Source: an uncultured Saprospirales bacterium (GTDB taxonomy: Bacteria; Bacteroidota; Bacteroidia; Chitinophagales; Saprospiraceae). Taken from it: a stretch of DNA of 64,000 bases. Of this stretch, positions 40,425 through 49,157 are shown in pieces (position 1 is the stretch's first letter; each line of letters begins with the position of its first letter). The notes below the pieces were generated by a model, which was given only the letters and a program-made list of their open reading frames with translations, ran no database searches and was not told the origin of the DNA. The stretch spans positions 1-64,000 of the forward strand of contig CALMIR010000200.1 of the NCBI GenBank assembly GCA_937864265.1, in the 5' to 3' direction. Made by a program: the position numbers and the translations under genes.

Positions 40425-41696
40425 TCATTTAAAAATTCTGTAAAATTTATTGTCCATAGCCATGTCACACATATTTATAAAATACTGAGTAGTTGGATTT
40501 CTAATATCCAAGCATATTCTGGCAGATTTCGATACCTGACGACTCAAGGCCATACATTTTCTAATTGCACCGCTTTTTATAATTTCTTCCATGACTTGTT
40601 GTGGATATTGGTCGATTATTTTTCTTCTTTTTTGCCCACCCTTTAAGTAAGCTTCAATTTTTCTTTTAACCCCTTGTCCTTCCAAAAGGTGATATATCAA
40701 AGGAAGCGTGATGTTAAAGTTATATAAATCAGCAAATAAATCTGTTGTTTTTTTACCTGCTGTTTTTAAGAACTTTCTGCGTTCCTCATCTGGCGAGTAG
40801 GCAAAGTCGGCATAATCGTTGATAATTTGGATGATTGTATGGTATTGAATCGCAAAACGTCTGAGCATTTTTTGTTCTATTCCTGAATAACCGACCAAAG
40901 AAATCACAGTTAACGTAATCGTCTCAAAAAAGCAAGTCCCCGTCAAATAAGTCCTCTGAAAATACCCCTCAATAAAAGCCACTCGTCCGGCATAATTCCG
41001 TTGTTCTTCTTCCGTTTCACAGGGTACTTCTTCGATCACCTGATCTATGAAAGGTTGCAGGCATTCGCGCACAAAGGGCTTGAAAAGGTAGCGATCGGGT
41101 AATAACTCTGGAAATTCTTGTGGCTTTACCCAACGCAGGTAATGGTTGTAATCCTTATCTAAGCGCTGCCCGATGTCCACTACCAATAGTAGCTTAGAAA
41201 TGTGGCGGTGCAGGGTATCGATTTGGGCCTCGCTGTTAAGCAGCGGTTTGACTTCCTGATAGAGATACAAAAATAGTAATTCCCTAAGGATATTGGAGGC
41301 GATTAGGTTTTGGTTGACTTTTTGGTATTGGTGTCGCCGCACTTCGTGTTTTTCATCCAGGATATGGTTGTGTAAGTACTGGATTACGATCACGATTTCA
41401 AAAACAAAAGCCAGCTTTATATAGAACAATTGTCGTTTCTGTGCGCGAAAGATAGCATCGCCGGGTTGCCCCATCGCATAATCTATATAATCGTACATTT
41501 TTCGGCAGAAATAAGCACGCAAAGGCTTATTGCCCGATTTTTCCCTCAAGTAACCCAGCACGTATTCGCAGAGTTGACCATCCGTGAAAACTTCGTAGCG
41601 TTTGAGCATTTTTTGCAGAATGTCCACTTCCGTGACCATCCACTCCCCGCTTTCATCCATCTCTGCAAAACGCAAATCTTTGATGTTGTCATCCAT
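40425..41696 (-). CDS. divergent polyprenyl-synthetase-like protein, locus B
   Basis: 423 residues. First aspartate-rich region YLHNHILDEK (H109, N110, D114), second IIQIINDYADF (N293 D294 D297) followed by KTTDLFADLYNFNITLPLIYHLLEG. The same replacements as in locus A (HN for HDD in the first, ND for DD in the second) show a shared, altered active site and not random decay. Mostly helical as expected. First gene of locus B, behind a sigma54-type promoter. A role in making or sensing an isoprenoid signal is possible but unproven. Confidence 0.8.
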   Translation of the reverse strand: MDDNIKDLRFAEMDESGEWMVTEVDILQKMLKRYEVFTDGQLCEYVLGYLREKSGNKPLRAYFCRKMYDYIDYAMGQPGDAIFRAQKRQLFYIKLAFVFEIVIVIQYLHNHILDEKHEVRRHQYQKVNQNLIASNILRELLFLYLYQEVKPLLNSEAQIDTLHRHISKLLLVVDIGQRLDKDYNHYLRWVKPQEFPELLPDRYLFKPFVRECLQPFIDQVIEEVPCETEEEQRNYAGRVAFIEGYFQRTYLTGTCFFETITLTVISLVGYSGIEQKMLRRFAIQYHTIIQIINDYADFAYSPDEERRKFLKTAGKKTTDLFADLYNFNITLPLIYHLLEGQGVKRKIEAYLKGGQKRRKIIDQYPQQVMEEIIKSGAIRKCMALSRQVSKSARICLDIRNPTTQYFINMCDMAMDNKFYRIFK

Positions 41697-41842
41697 AAGG
41701 ATCAGGTTTTAGGGTTCTTCATCCTATTTGAACAATGCTACAATGAGTAAGGTTGCACCTAATCCTTTGTTTTTTTGATAGTTGCCAGAACATGTCAATG
41801 AACGTCAATCCGAATGCGCACATCCGGAATTGAAACTATAGC

Positions 41843-41859
41843 GGCTAAAACCATACCAA
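41843..41859 (-). promoter_or_regulatory. sigma54-type promoter of locus B
   Basis: Minus strand TTGGTATGGTTTTAGCC: GG-N10-GC, -24 element TTGGTAT. Predicted start near 41833, about 137 bp before the first gene. Confidence 0.55.
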
Positions 41860-41876
41860 TAAAATAGGAATTCTTA

Positions 41877-41889
41877 TAAGAGGCTGATA
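41877..41889 (-). promoter_or_regulatory. near-consensus IHF site of locus B
   Basis: Minus strand TATCAGCCTCTTA, one mismatch to WATCAANNNNTTR, 18 bp upstream of the -24 element. A second one-mismatch site (AATCAATTGTTTT) overlaps on the plus strand at 41889-41901. Confidence 0.35.
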
Positions 41890-41932
41890 ATCAATTGTTT
41901 TTTATTCTATGAAAAACAATATCATTATATAC

Positions 41933-42070
41933 TCCGAAAAATTTTCGGATTCCTGGTTTTTATCCAATATTTTCTTCGGATTTTTTTTCGGATGATTTCG
42001 GAATATCCATATCCTCACGCCATCCGAAATCTTTCCGTTACTCCCTTTTACTAATCCGAAAAAATTCAGC
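41933..42070. promoter_or_regulatory. cluster of TCCGAAAA/TTTCGGA sites between locus B and the 42247 gene
   Basis: A perfect 17-bp palindrome TCCGAAAAATTTTCGGA at 41933-41949, then repeated CTTCGGA, TTTCGGAT, GATTTCGGAATA, CATCCGAAAT and ATCCGAAAAAATTC. This is the densest set of the shared motif and lies between divergent genes, about 75-210 bp from the locus B promoter. Confidence 0.55.
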
Positions 42071-42146
42071 ATTCGCAAAAGCCACCCATCAGGCAAAAAG
42101 CCACAATTTATTGACAATCAATCTATAAAAGAATACACTGAGAAAA

Positions 42147-42162
42147 TGGCACAGCATTTTCT
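42147..42162 (+). promoter_or_regulatory. possible sigma54 promoter of the 42247 gene
   Basis: TGGCACAGCATTTTCT has a perfect -24 element, but the -12 element is TC in place of GC. It lies about 75-210 bp from the shared palindrome cluster. Weak candidate. Confidence 0.3.
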
Positions 42163-42246
42163 TCCTCTTAGTCGGGCATAAGCCAACGTTCCTTGAAAAT
42201 ACGCGCTTGCCGCAAGCGCAATTACCTGACAAAAAATTAGCGTACT

Positions 42247-42480
42247 ATGAAAGAGATAACTACCACCACCGAAATTTTATTATACATTGTTTTGGCCTGC
42301 TTTATACTCGGCTTCATCGCCGGCATTTGGCTAACCATCACCATCAGCCGCCTGACCCGACCCGACCTATACCCGCCGCATACAGGCGGAGGTCGTCTAA
42401 TGGGCATCTTGTTTTTATGCTTCATCGGTTTGACCATTGGCCTGATCCTGTTTTACGAAGGTTGGATCAGCAGTAGCTAG
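42247..42480 (+). CDS. small two-helix membrane protein
   Basis: 77 residues, MKEITTTTEILLYIVLACFI at the start. Two membrane helices (about 9-33 and 49-70) joined by a basic, proline-rich loop (RLTRPDLYPPHTGGGR). Family not recognised. Divergent from locus B with the palindrome cluster between, so it may belong to the same regulon. The start is consistent with helix placement; a second frame over the same bases lacks membrane or domain features. Confidence 0.7.
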   Translation: MKEITTTTEILLYIVLACFILGFIAGIWLTITISRLTRPDLYPPHTGGGRLMGILFLCFIGLTIGLILFYEGWISSS

Positions 42481-42529
42481 GCGGGATGTCTTCGCGAGAG
42501 GCCAGCCGGGACTTTCTGCTTTGGATAAA

Positions 42530-42566
42530 TGCCGTACCTACATGTCTTTTGCAGGTGCGGCATTTT
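42530..42566 (+). terminator. probable terminator after the 42247 gene
   Basis: TGCCGTACCT pairs with AGGTGCGGCA (one T-G pair), 13-nt loop, followed by TTTTA. Short T-run. Confidence 0.55.
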
Positions 42567-42596
42567 ACATTTTAATATTTTATAGATATGAGTTTT

Positions 42597-42645
42597 TTCC
42601 GAATTATTTCCGGCTTTTTCGGATGAAAGCTGAAAAAATTCGGAT
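42597..42645. promoter_or_regulatory. candidate activator-binding repeats upstream of 42798
   Basis: TTCCGAATTATTTCCGG, TTTTTCGGATG and GAAAAAATTCGGAT: the same half-sites as upstream of the small genes, 113-160 bp upstream of the sigma54 promoter at 42757. Confidence 0.5.
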
Positions 42646-42690
42646 CGCAGAAGCATTATCCATTAGAAAGCTAACTCAAATGTAGAAACT

Positions 42691-42703
42691 TAATATGTTG
42701 ATT
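42691..42703 (-). promoter_or_regulatory. IHF-consensus site upstream of 42798
   Basis: TAATATGTTGATT is the exact reverse complement form of WATCAANNNNTTR, between activator block and promoter. Confidence 0.5.
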
Positions 42704-42756
42704 TACAAATTATTGGATAGGATTCAGGCGGGATATTGGGCATGAACAGCCTGTTA

Positions 42757-42772
42757 TGGCACAAGCCTTGCA
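42757..42772 (+). promoter_or_regulatory. sigma54 promoter, full consensus
   Basis: TGGCACAAGCCTTGCA agrees with TGGCAC-N5-TTGCA completely, the best -24/-12 element in the window. Predicted start near 42783, 15 bp before the ATG at 42798. Confidence 0.75.
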
Positions 42773-42797
42773 CTTCTGTACAATAAAGCCGTTAAGC

Positions 42798-42950
42798 ATG
42801 AAAAAAGACTTGACACCAAAACATCCGGGCCAAACCAAATACCACAGGGGGATGATCCGCTGTGCCACCCGGGTGGCCTTTGTATTCCTGACAAATGTCA
42901 ATCAATCCCCCCAAGAAAACATATCACATGATTCTCTTTTAAAAATTTAA
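42798..42950 (+). CDS. 50-residue protein behind the consensus sigma54 promoter
   Basis: MKKDLTPKHPGQTKYHRGMI start, then RCATRVAFVFLTNV and a polar tail. Basic N-terminal half. No clear similarity to the three small paralogs, except a general basic core. It ends 10 bp before the SPOR-like gene, so both may be one transcript. The ATG at 42798 fits the promoter; an in-frame start at 42756 lies within the promoter. Confidence 0.5.
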   Translation: MKKDLTPKHPGQTKYHRGMIRCATRVAFVFLTNVNQSPQENISHDSLLKI

Positions 42951-42960
42951 AATACAAACA

Positions 42961-43770
42961 ATGGAAAACATGAATTTAGATTTGATTAAAATACTGATCG
43001 GCGTTGGCATCGGTATTGTGATTGTAATTGCTATTGTAAAAGCAGTGACCCCTCGCATGGGAATGGGCGGCATGGGCATGATGCAAGGCATGCCTATGCA
43101 GGGCGGCTTTCAAAATAGTCATTATCAACGACAAAGCAGCGGCGGGTTTATGGCCGTGACGACACTGGCTTTCATGTTTTTGGTGCTGTTCGGCATTTTC
43201 TATGTCAGTCAACAGCTGAATGAAAAGCCGGATACTGACTGGTATAGCTACGAAGACGAGAAATGGCAGCTCAACAGCCCACCTAATGAAGATACCTATG
43301 AATACGAAGAAGAGCCAGAGGTGTCACCTCCAGAGTCCTTGCCCCCCCAAGAGCGGGTGCCTGAAAGTGAGTACGATCTGAATGTGCCAGAAGCACCGGA
43401 GGAAGTTTTCAAGGATTACAACCTCAAAGTAGGCACTCCTTCTGTAAATGTAAGTCCAAGTGGGCGGCAAGGAAACGTATCTGTGAATGAAGTAGTACCT
43501 TACGAAGAAAGCCCGACCATTCCCGGCGAGTTTTACCTTCAAAAAGCGGCTGCGCCTACGGAGGAGCGCGCTCAGCACGAGATGGAAAAATGGGAAGATC
43601 AGTTCCCTGGCAAGGTGCATTTGGGTTACAACAATCAGTTGGATTCCTATGCTTATAAGGTGTTGATTGGGCCTTTCCGTACTAAAGAAGCGGCACAGCG
43701 GGCGGCTGGAGACAGGAAGGCTTATGTCCGCAATCTGGATGAAGAAGTGCACCTGGATGTACTTTACTGA
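42961..43770 (+). CDS. membrane protein with C-terminal SPOR-like domain
   Basis: 269 residues. First membrane helix about 9-27 (IKILIGVGIGIVIVIAIVKA), a Met/Gly-rich loop (about 31-50, GMGGMGMMQGMPMQGG), a second helix about 62-83, then a long acidic, proline-rich linker. The last ~75 residues look like a SPOR domain (YAYKVLIGPFRTKEAAQRAAGDR), which in other proteins binds glycan-stripped peptidoglycan. Likely an inner-membrane protein with the SPOR part in the periplasm. The gene may be driven by the sigma54 promoter at 42757, linking the regulon to the cell envelope (inference). Confidence 0.72.
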   Translation: MENMNLDLIKILIGVGIGIVIVIAIVKAVTPRMGMGGMGMMQGMPMQGGFQNSHYQRQSSGGFMAVTTLAFMFLVLFGIFYVSQQLNEKPDTDWYSYEDEKWQLNSPPNEDTYEYEEEPEVSPPESLPPQERVPESEYDLNVPEAPEEVFKDYNLKVGTPSVNVSPSGRQGNVSVNEVVPYEESPTIPGEFYLQKAAAPTEERAQHEMEKWEDQFPGKVHLGYNNQLDSYAYKVLIGPFRTKEAAQRAAGDRKAYVRNLDEEVHLDVLY

Positions 43771-43787
43771 TTGGGCGCTGGTAAATA

Positions 43788-43828
43788 AAAATGACTACTA
43801 GGAAGATCTTGCTTTCTAGTAGTCATTT
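43788..43828. terminator. bidirectional terminator
   Basis: AAATGACTACTAG and CTAGTAGTCATTT form a long near-perfect stem around GAAGATCTTGCTTT, with A-rich and T-rich flanks, between convergent genes. Confidence 0.8.
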
Positions 43829-43871
43829 GTCGTATAATACAAAGCTGCATCGAAGTTCAAAACCGCAGCTA

Positions 43872-44414
43872 CTATCTATCTTCTGCCAGCTCTTCCAGGG
43901 AATACAAGTTGGGATACTGCTGCCCAATTTTTTCTTTTAATTCCTTGCGGGCAAAGAATATTCGGCTCTTCACCGTGCCTAAGGGCAAGTCCAATTCATC
44001 GGCAATCTCCTGGTATTTGAATCCTTCGTAATGCATGACAAAGGGAATCTTAATGCTATCGTCAAGCGATGCAACAAGCCTGCTGAGTTCTTTCATCATG
44101 ATTTCAGATTGAGCTGAATTGGAAATTATCGTGTTGCCAGAATTGATGTAGTACAGGTTGTCTGTGCTGTCTAATATGGTGTTGGCTTTTGTTTTTTTGC
44201 GGTAGTTGTTGATGAAGATGTTCTTCATAATGGTGAAAAGCCATGCCTTGAAATTGGTGCCTGGGCGAAACTTGTCGCGGTTGGTCAATGCCCGGTAGGC
44301 AGTTTCCTGAAACAAGTCCTTGGCATCTTCCACGTTTTTGGTCAAATTATAGGCAAACGCATTGAGCAAGGCTGACATTTGATCGAATCGGCTGTGAAAT
44401 TCTATACTGGACAT
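43872..44414 (-). CDS. ECF-family RNA polymerase sigma factor
   Basis: 180 residues from the ATG at 44414 (MSSIEFHSRF). Region 2 reads NAFAYNLTKNVEDAKDLFQETAYRALTNRDKFRPGTNFKAWLFTIMKN, with the DLxQET motif of sigma 2.2. Region 4 reads IPFVMHYEGFKYQEIADELDLPLGTVKSRIFFARKEL, a complete helix-turn-helix. No anti-sigma gene beside it, so control is probably transcriptional. It has a good housekeeping-type promoter at 44467. Confidence 0.9.
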   Translation of the reverse strand: MSSIEFHSRFDQMSALLNAFAYNLTKNVEDAKDLFQETAYRALTNRDKFRPGTNFKAWLFTIMKNIFINNYRKKTKANTILDSTDNLYYINSGNTIISNSAQSEIMMKELSRLVASLDDSIKIPFVMHYEGFKYQEIADELDLPLGTVKSRIFFARKELKEKIGQQYPNLYSLEELAEDR

Positions 44415-44466
44415 GGTCAATTATTTTTGTTTAAGTATTTGAAAACACTTATTTATTTTGTTGAAC

Positions 44467-44498
44467 CAAAGATACAGCATCATTAAACAAATTCCAAA
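44467..44498 (-). promoter_or_regulatory. Bacteroidota housekeeping promoter of the sigma gene
   Basis: Minus strand TTTG, 20-bp spacer, TATCTTTG: matches the Bacteroidota TTTG / TAnnTTTG consensus with ideal spacing. Start expected near 44460, about 45 bp before the ATG. Confidence 0.7.
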
Positions 44499-44795
44499 TT
44501 TTAGAATCATATTTTCTCCCTTTTTGTCTTATTTTATGCAATTCTATGTGGCTTTGTGTTTTAATGCGTTGTTTTTTAGTGTGTTATAAAATAAATCAAA
44601 GTTTTAAATTTATTATGAATTTTTCAGAAAAAAATGAAAATTTGATTATTTATAAGATTTGGCATGCCTGATTTCATACTTTTGTTGCACAAATCAGTTT
44701 AGAATCACTGGGAATGCCCGGGATCAACTTCTAAAAAAGAGGAATTTGTTGAACCAACAAACAGCCCAATAAGATAAGAATGAGCTAGGAAAAAT
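44499..44795. other. AT-rich gap
   Basis: About 300 bp, very AT-rich, between the sigma gene promoter and the end of the ABC exporter gene. No gene or clear RNA seen; TACTTTTG near 44677 resembles a -7 box, but has no proper -33 partner. Confidence 0.4.
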
Positions 44796-46643
44796 CTATT
44801 GCTTAAATGCTTGGAGGGAAACCAAGTTGTAGTATGCTCCTCCTATTTGCTGCAAAAGGCTTTGATGGGTGCCTTGTTCGACAATTGCTCCATTTTTGAG
44901 TACCACAATCTGGTCGGCGTGCTGGATGGTGGCTAGGCGGTGGGCGATCACGATGGAGGTCCGGTTTTTCATCAGCGCATTCAATGCAGCTTGAACCAGT
45001 TTTTCGGATTCGGCATCCAAAGCGGATGTGGCTTCATCTAATATCAAAATAGGCGGATTTTTCAAAATTGCCCTGGCAATCGTAATCCGCTGGCGTTGGC
45101 CGCCACTCAGTTTATTACCCCGATCGCCGATATTCGTTTGATACCCTTTTTCGCTCGCCATAATGAATTCATGGGCATTGGCAATACGGGCGGCCTGTTC
45201 TACCGCCTCTGGTGTAATACCTTCCATACCAAAAACGATGTTGTTATAAATGGTGTCGTTGAACAGAATAGCCTCTTGCGATACAATGCCCATCAGGTGT
45301 CGCAATTGACGAATAGGGTATTGCCGAATATCCATACCGTCCAGATAGATGCCTCCTGCGCTGACCTCGTAAAATCGCGGCAGCAAATCAACAAGAGTGG
45401 ATTTGCCGGCGCCGGAGGCCCCCACTAAGGCAATGAGTTGGCCTTTGGGAATCACCAAGTTGATGTCTTTGAGTACGGGGCCTTCTATTTCATTGTATGT
45501 AAAAGATACTTGCTTGAACTCAATGCTGTGTTGAAAAGCGGGCAATGGAATGGTATTAGGGGCGTCGGTAATGGGGTTTTTAGCGTCCAGAATGTGCTCC
45601 ACCCGGCGCATAGCTCCGATGCCTTTCTGGATGTTGTAAACGGACTTCGATAAAGATTTGGCCGGGTCGATGACATTGTAAAATGCAAAAATAAAAGTGA
45701 GAAAAGTTTCGGCATCTAGGGTTGCGCTGAATACTTGCCGCGACCCGTACCAAAGCAGTACGGCTACCGTTGCGATGCCGAGAAACTCCGATAGGGGAGA
45801 GGACAAGTCCCGCCGCCACAACAAACGAGTCAGTTGGTGGCGGTAATGATTGTTTTCCAGCCCAAACTTTTCCTGCTGGTAATTTTCCGCGTTAAAGCCT
45901 TTGATGATGCGCAGCCCTCCTAAGGCTTCTTCTACGATAGAGACAATAGTGCCGAGGCTGTTTTGCACGGCGGAAGAACTGCGTTTCAAGCTCCGGCCAA
46001 TACCGCCAATGACCACTGCCGTAAAAAGGATGAGTATGAACACAAACACGGTGAGCGAAGGGCTGATATAAAGCATAAATGCCAATGCGCCGATGATGAT
46101 CAAGGGTTCCCGAAAAATGGCCTCCAGCACATTTAGGATACTCCACTCCACCTCCTGTACATCGGCGGTGATTCGAGAAAGCAGATCCCCTTTCTTTTCT
46201 TCTGAAAAATAGGCCAGCGGCAGGCTCAACACCTGGTCGAACAACTGGGCGCGCAAGTCGCGAATGATGCCGTTCCGCACCGGAGCCATGAAAAACAAGG
46301 AGAGGTAGCGAAATAGGTTTTTTAAAAAAAAGACGCCCAATATGCTGGAACAAACAAAAAGTAAGGCGGCCTCCTTGCCGGATTCTACGATATAACTGCT
46401 CAGGAGGTAGTTGAAATACTGGGTAGCCCCCTCAACGCTTAAAACCGATTCCGGCGATTGGAGCACGGGCTCTCGTCGGTCAAAAAGAATTTCCAAAAAA
46501 GGGATCAGCAAAGGAATGCTCAAGGCGGTGAAAACAGCCGTTAGTATATTGCTGATAATATTGAGGGCCACCAGGCTTTTGTAATTGCGCATGTAACCCA
46601 ACAAGCGCCAGAAGCTATTCTGTTTCACCGGAGCATCAGTCAT
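44796..46643 (-). CDS. MsbA-like ABC exporter (fused membrane and ATPase domains)
   Basis: 615 residues. N-terminal six-helix membrane domain (about 20-330, with coupling-region sequence [31 protein letters not shown]), C-terminal ATPase with Walker [11 protein letters not shown]-loop [14 protein letters not shown], signature LSGGQRQR, Walker [13 protein letters not shown] and H-loop IAHRL. Half-transporter working as a homodimer, of the MsbA/lipid A or multidrug export type. Its first 8 bp overlap the end of accC, so it is transcribed with the fatty-acid genes, which favours a lipid substrate (inference). Confidence 0.92.
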   Translation of the reverse strand: MTDAPVKQNSFWRLLGYMRNYKSLVALNIISNILTAVFTALSIPLLIPFLEILFDRREPVLQSPESVLSVEGATQYFNYLLSSYIVESGKEAALLFVCSSILGVFFLKNLFRYLSLFFMAPVRNGIIRDLRAQLFDQVLSLPLAYFSEEKKGDLLSRITADVQEVEWSILNVLEAIFREPLIIIGALAFMLYISPSLTVFVFILILFTAVVIGGIGRSLKRSSSAVQNSLGTIVSIVEEALGGLRIIKGFNAENYQQEKFGLENNHYRHQLTRLLWRRDLSSPLSEFLGIATVAVLLWYGSRQVFSATLDAETFLTFIFAFYNVIDPAKSLSKSVYNIQKGIGAMRRVEHILDAKNPITDAPNTIPLPAFQHSIEFKQVSFTYNEIEGPVLKDINLVIPKGQLIALVGASGAGKSTLVDLLPRFYEVSAGGIYLDGMDIRQYPIRQLRHLMGIVSQEAILFNDTIYNNIVFGMEGITPEAVEQAARIANAHEFIMASEKGYQTNIGDRGNKLSGGQRQRITIARAILKNPPILILDEATSALDAESEKLVQAALNALMKNRTSIVIAHRLATIQHADQIVVLKNGAIVEQGTHQSLLQQIGGAYYNLVSLQAFKQ

Positions 46644-47979
46644 CCGTCATTTTGAAATCGTTGAGGAAACCAGTATGGTAGTCCCCTTTTCTGAACTTTT
46701 CGTTGCGCATTAAGCGCTGGTGGAAAGGAACGGTAGTTTTTACGCCTTCGATGATGAATTCGTCCAATGCCCTTTCCATTTTGGTGATGCATTCTTCGCG
46801 GGTACGTGCCCGACAAATGAGCTTGGCGATCATGGAGTCGTAATAGGGTGGAATCGTATAGCCTGCGTAAACGTGCGTGTCCACCCTTACCCCATGCCCC
46901 TTAGAGCTATGAAAAGAAGCTATTTTGCCCGGGCTCGGACGGAAGCCGTTGTACACATCTTCGGCATTGATCCGGCACTCAATAGCATGGGCGTTCGGGA
47001 AGTAATTGATGCCAGAGATGGTATCACCTGCGGCAATTTTAATTTGTTCTTTGATCAGGTCGTGGTCAATGACTTCTTCCGTGACCGGGTGCTCTACCTG
47101 GATACGGGTGTTCATTTCCATGAAGTAAAAGTTGCGGTATTTGTCCACCAAAAACTCGATGGTGCCGACGCCTTCGTAGTTGATGCATTCGCCGGCCAAT
47201 ACGGCGGCAGCGCCCATCTTTTCGCGCAATTCAGGCGTCATAAAAGGCGATGGGCATTCTTCGACCAGTTTTTGATGGCGGCGCTGGATGGAGCAATCCC
47301 TTTCCGACAGGTGAACGACTTTCCCTTTTTGGTCGCCAGCAATTTGGAACTCGATGTGCCGGGGCTCTTCGATGAATTTTTCCACATAGATACCATCGTT
47401 GCCAAAAGAAGCCTTGGCTTCTTTGCGCGCCATTTCCCAAGCTGGCTCAAAGTCTTTTTCACCCCATACAATGCGCATGCCCTTGCCACCGCCACCTGCC
47501 GTAGCTTTGATGATAACCGGATAGCCGATTTCGGCAGCAATTTTTAAGCCCTGCTTGACATCGCGTATTAGCCCTTCTGAGCCAGGTATGACAGGCACAC
47601 CGGCTTTGATCATGGTCTCTTTTGCGGTGATTTTATCGCCCATCTTTCTGATTTGGGTAGGCGTGGGGCCAATGAATTTGATGCCGTATTCGGTACATAT
47701 TTCTGCAAAGTCTGCATTTTCGGCTAAAAATCCATAGCCGGGATGCACCGCATCAGCATTGGTGATTTCTACCGCTGCCATGATACGGGGTATGCTCAGA
47801 TAAGACTCAGAAGATTGAGGCGGACCAATGCATACTGCTTCATCGGCAAAGCGCACATGCAGGCTTTCGCGGTCGGCAGTGGAATAAACGGCCACCGTTT
47901 TGATGCCCATTTCCCGACAGGTTCGAATAATGCGCAGCGCTATTTCGCCCCGATTGGCGATGAGTATTTTATTAAACAT
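46636..47979 (-). CDS. accC: biotin carboxylase subunit of acetyl-CoA carboxylase
   Basis: 447 residues, the usual length. ATP-grasp enzyme that carboxylates biotin on AccB, first step of fatty-acid synthesis. Visible: [20 protein letters not shown] at the N-terminus, glycine-rich ATP loop [31 protein letters not shown], and the catalytic segment [13 protein letters not shown]. Follows accB by 42 bp in the same operon. Confidence 0.97.
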   Translation of the reverse strand: MFNKILIANRGEIALRIIRTCREMGIKTVAVYSTADRESLHVRFADEAVCIGPPQSSESYLSIPRIMAAVEITNADAVHPGYGFLAENADFAEICTEYGIKFIGPTPTQIRKMGDKITAKETMIKAGVPVIPGSEGLIRDVKQGLKIAAEIGYPVIIKATAGGGGKGMRIVWGEKDFEPAWEMARKEAKASFGNDGIYVEKFIEEPRHIEFQIAGDQKGKVVHLSERDCSIQRRHQKLVEECPSPFMTPELREKMGAAAVLAGECINYEGVGTIEFLVDKYRNFYFMEMNTRIQVEHPVTEEVIDHDLIKEQIKIAAGDTISGINYFPNAHAIECRINAEDVYNGFRPSPGKIASFHSSKGHGVRVDTHVYAGYTIPPYYDSMIAKLICRARTREECITKMERALDEFIIEGVKTTVPFHQRLMRNEKFRKGDYHTGFLNDFKMTDD

Positions 47980-48021
47980 AGGATTTCTCTTGGATTAGAA
48001 ATCGGCAAAATGCCCAAGTCT

Positions 48022-48546
48022 TTAGCCCTTCGGGTCAATTAAAAACAACACCTGATCGTACTCGACGGGTTGAGCGTCTTCTGTGACTACCTTCACCACT
48101 TTTCCGCTCACTTCCGATTCGATTTCGTTGAATAATTTCATGGCTTCAACGATACAAACGACTTGCCCAGCTTCAACGGTATCGCCCACTTTGATATAGG
48201 GGGGCTTTTCCGGTGAGGGCGAGCGGTAAAAAGTACCGATCATAGGCGACTTGATGGCAATGTACTGCGATTCATCTTCACTTGATGCAGCGGCGGGGGC
48301 TTCTACCTCTGGTGAAGCCGGTGCCTTGTGTACTGGCGCAGAAGCCGGAGAAACCGGTGTCGAAACCGTAGCCGGCAGCACTGGAGCTTGGGCTATAGGC
48401 AGCGCCTGAGGCAAGGCTTGAACTTTGCCTTTCTCATATTTATCCGTTCTCAAGGTGATTTCAAAATCGCCTTGTTTCATCTTAAACTCCGTCAAATTGG
48501 ACTTGCCAACAAGCCGGATAAGCTCCTGGATTTCTTTAAAAGTCAT
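48022..48546 (-). CDS. accB: biotin carboxyl carrier protein of acetyl-CoA carboxylase
   Basis: 174 residues. N-terminal helical segment (TFKEIQELIRLVGKSNLTEF), a long Pro/Ala-rich flexible linker (about 42-92), and a C-terminal biotinyl domain with EAMKLFNEIES, where the Lys of AMKL carries the biotin. 5 bp after efp and followed by accC, a common order in Bacteroidota. Confidence 0.96.
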   Translation of the reverse strand: MTFKEIQELIRLVGKSNLTEFKMKQGDFEITLRTDKYEKGKVQALPQALPIAQAPVLPATVSTPVSPASAPVHKAPASPEVEAPAAASSEDESQYIAIKSPMIGTFYRSPSPEKPPYIKVGDTVEAGQVVCIVEAMKLFNEIESEVSGKVVKVVTEDAQPVEYDQVLFLIDPKG

Positions 48547-48551
48547 AGGTG

Positions 48552-49118
48552 TTATGATTTTACACGTTCCATATAAGCCCCTGTGCTGGTCTCTACTTTG
48601 ACTTTATCCCCTACGTTGACAAACAAAGGCACTTTGATTTCGGCGCCTGTTTCAACTTTAGCTGGTTTTAAAGTATTGGTAGCGGTATCGCCTTTCAAGC
48701 CAGGTTCAGTATAAGTTACTTCCAAAATAAGGTACTGGGGCATTTCCATGGTCAAAGGGGTGTTCTCTTGCGCATGGAAAAGCACGTCCACCTCCATGCT
48801 TTCTTTCATAAGACCCGGATTTTCAATGAGGTCTGATGGTAAAGCTACCTGATCATAGGTATCGTTGTCCATGAAGTGGTAGCCCATTTCGTCGTTATAA
48901 AGATATTGAAATTTCCGACGTTCTACCCTTACTTCGTTGATTTTATGTCCGGCAGGGAAAGTATTTTCTATTACCCGGCCACTTTTCATGCTTTTCAGCT
49001 TGGTACGCACGAAAGCGTTGCCCTTTCCTGGCTTTACATGCAAAAATTCTACAACAGAATAAATCTCCCCGTTGTAATCAATACACATGCCATTACGAAT
49101 ATCAGAAGTTGAAGCCAT
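48552..49118 (-). CDS. efp: translation elongation factor P
   Basis: 188 residues, full length. Three beta-barrel domains: KOW-like N-terminus with the exposed loop VKPGKGNAF (K32 is the position modified in other bacteria), central domain and C-terminal OB fold ending GDKVKVETSTGAYMERVKS. Relieves stalling at proline runs. First gene of the efp-accB-accC-exporter unit. A TATCTTTG box at 49158 lies 40 bp upstream. Confidence 0.97.
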   Translation of the reverse strand: MASTSDIRNGMCIDYNGEIYSVVEFLHVKPGKGNAFVRTKLKSMKSGRVIENTFPAGHKINEVRVERRKFQYLYNDEMGYHFMDNDTYDQVALPSDLIENPGLMKESMEVDVLFHAQENTPLTMEMPQYLILEVTYTEPGLKGDTATNTLKPAKVETGAEIKVPLFVNVGDKVKVETSTGAYMERVKS

Positions 49119-49157
49119 AATAAATGATCAAATTTTACAAATTTTACAAAAACGGCG

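Noticed and set aside
44670-44684. TACTTTTG as a plus-strand promoter
   Set aside because: The nearest TTTG is only 15 bp away and no plus-strand gene follows.
46720-47547. 275-codon plus-strand frame across accC
   Set aside because: Antisense to a highly conserved gene; composition follows from accC codon use.
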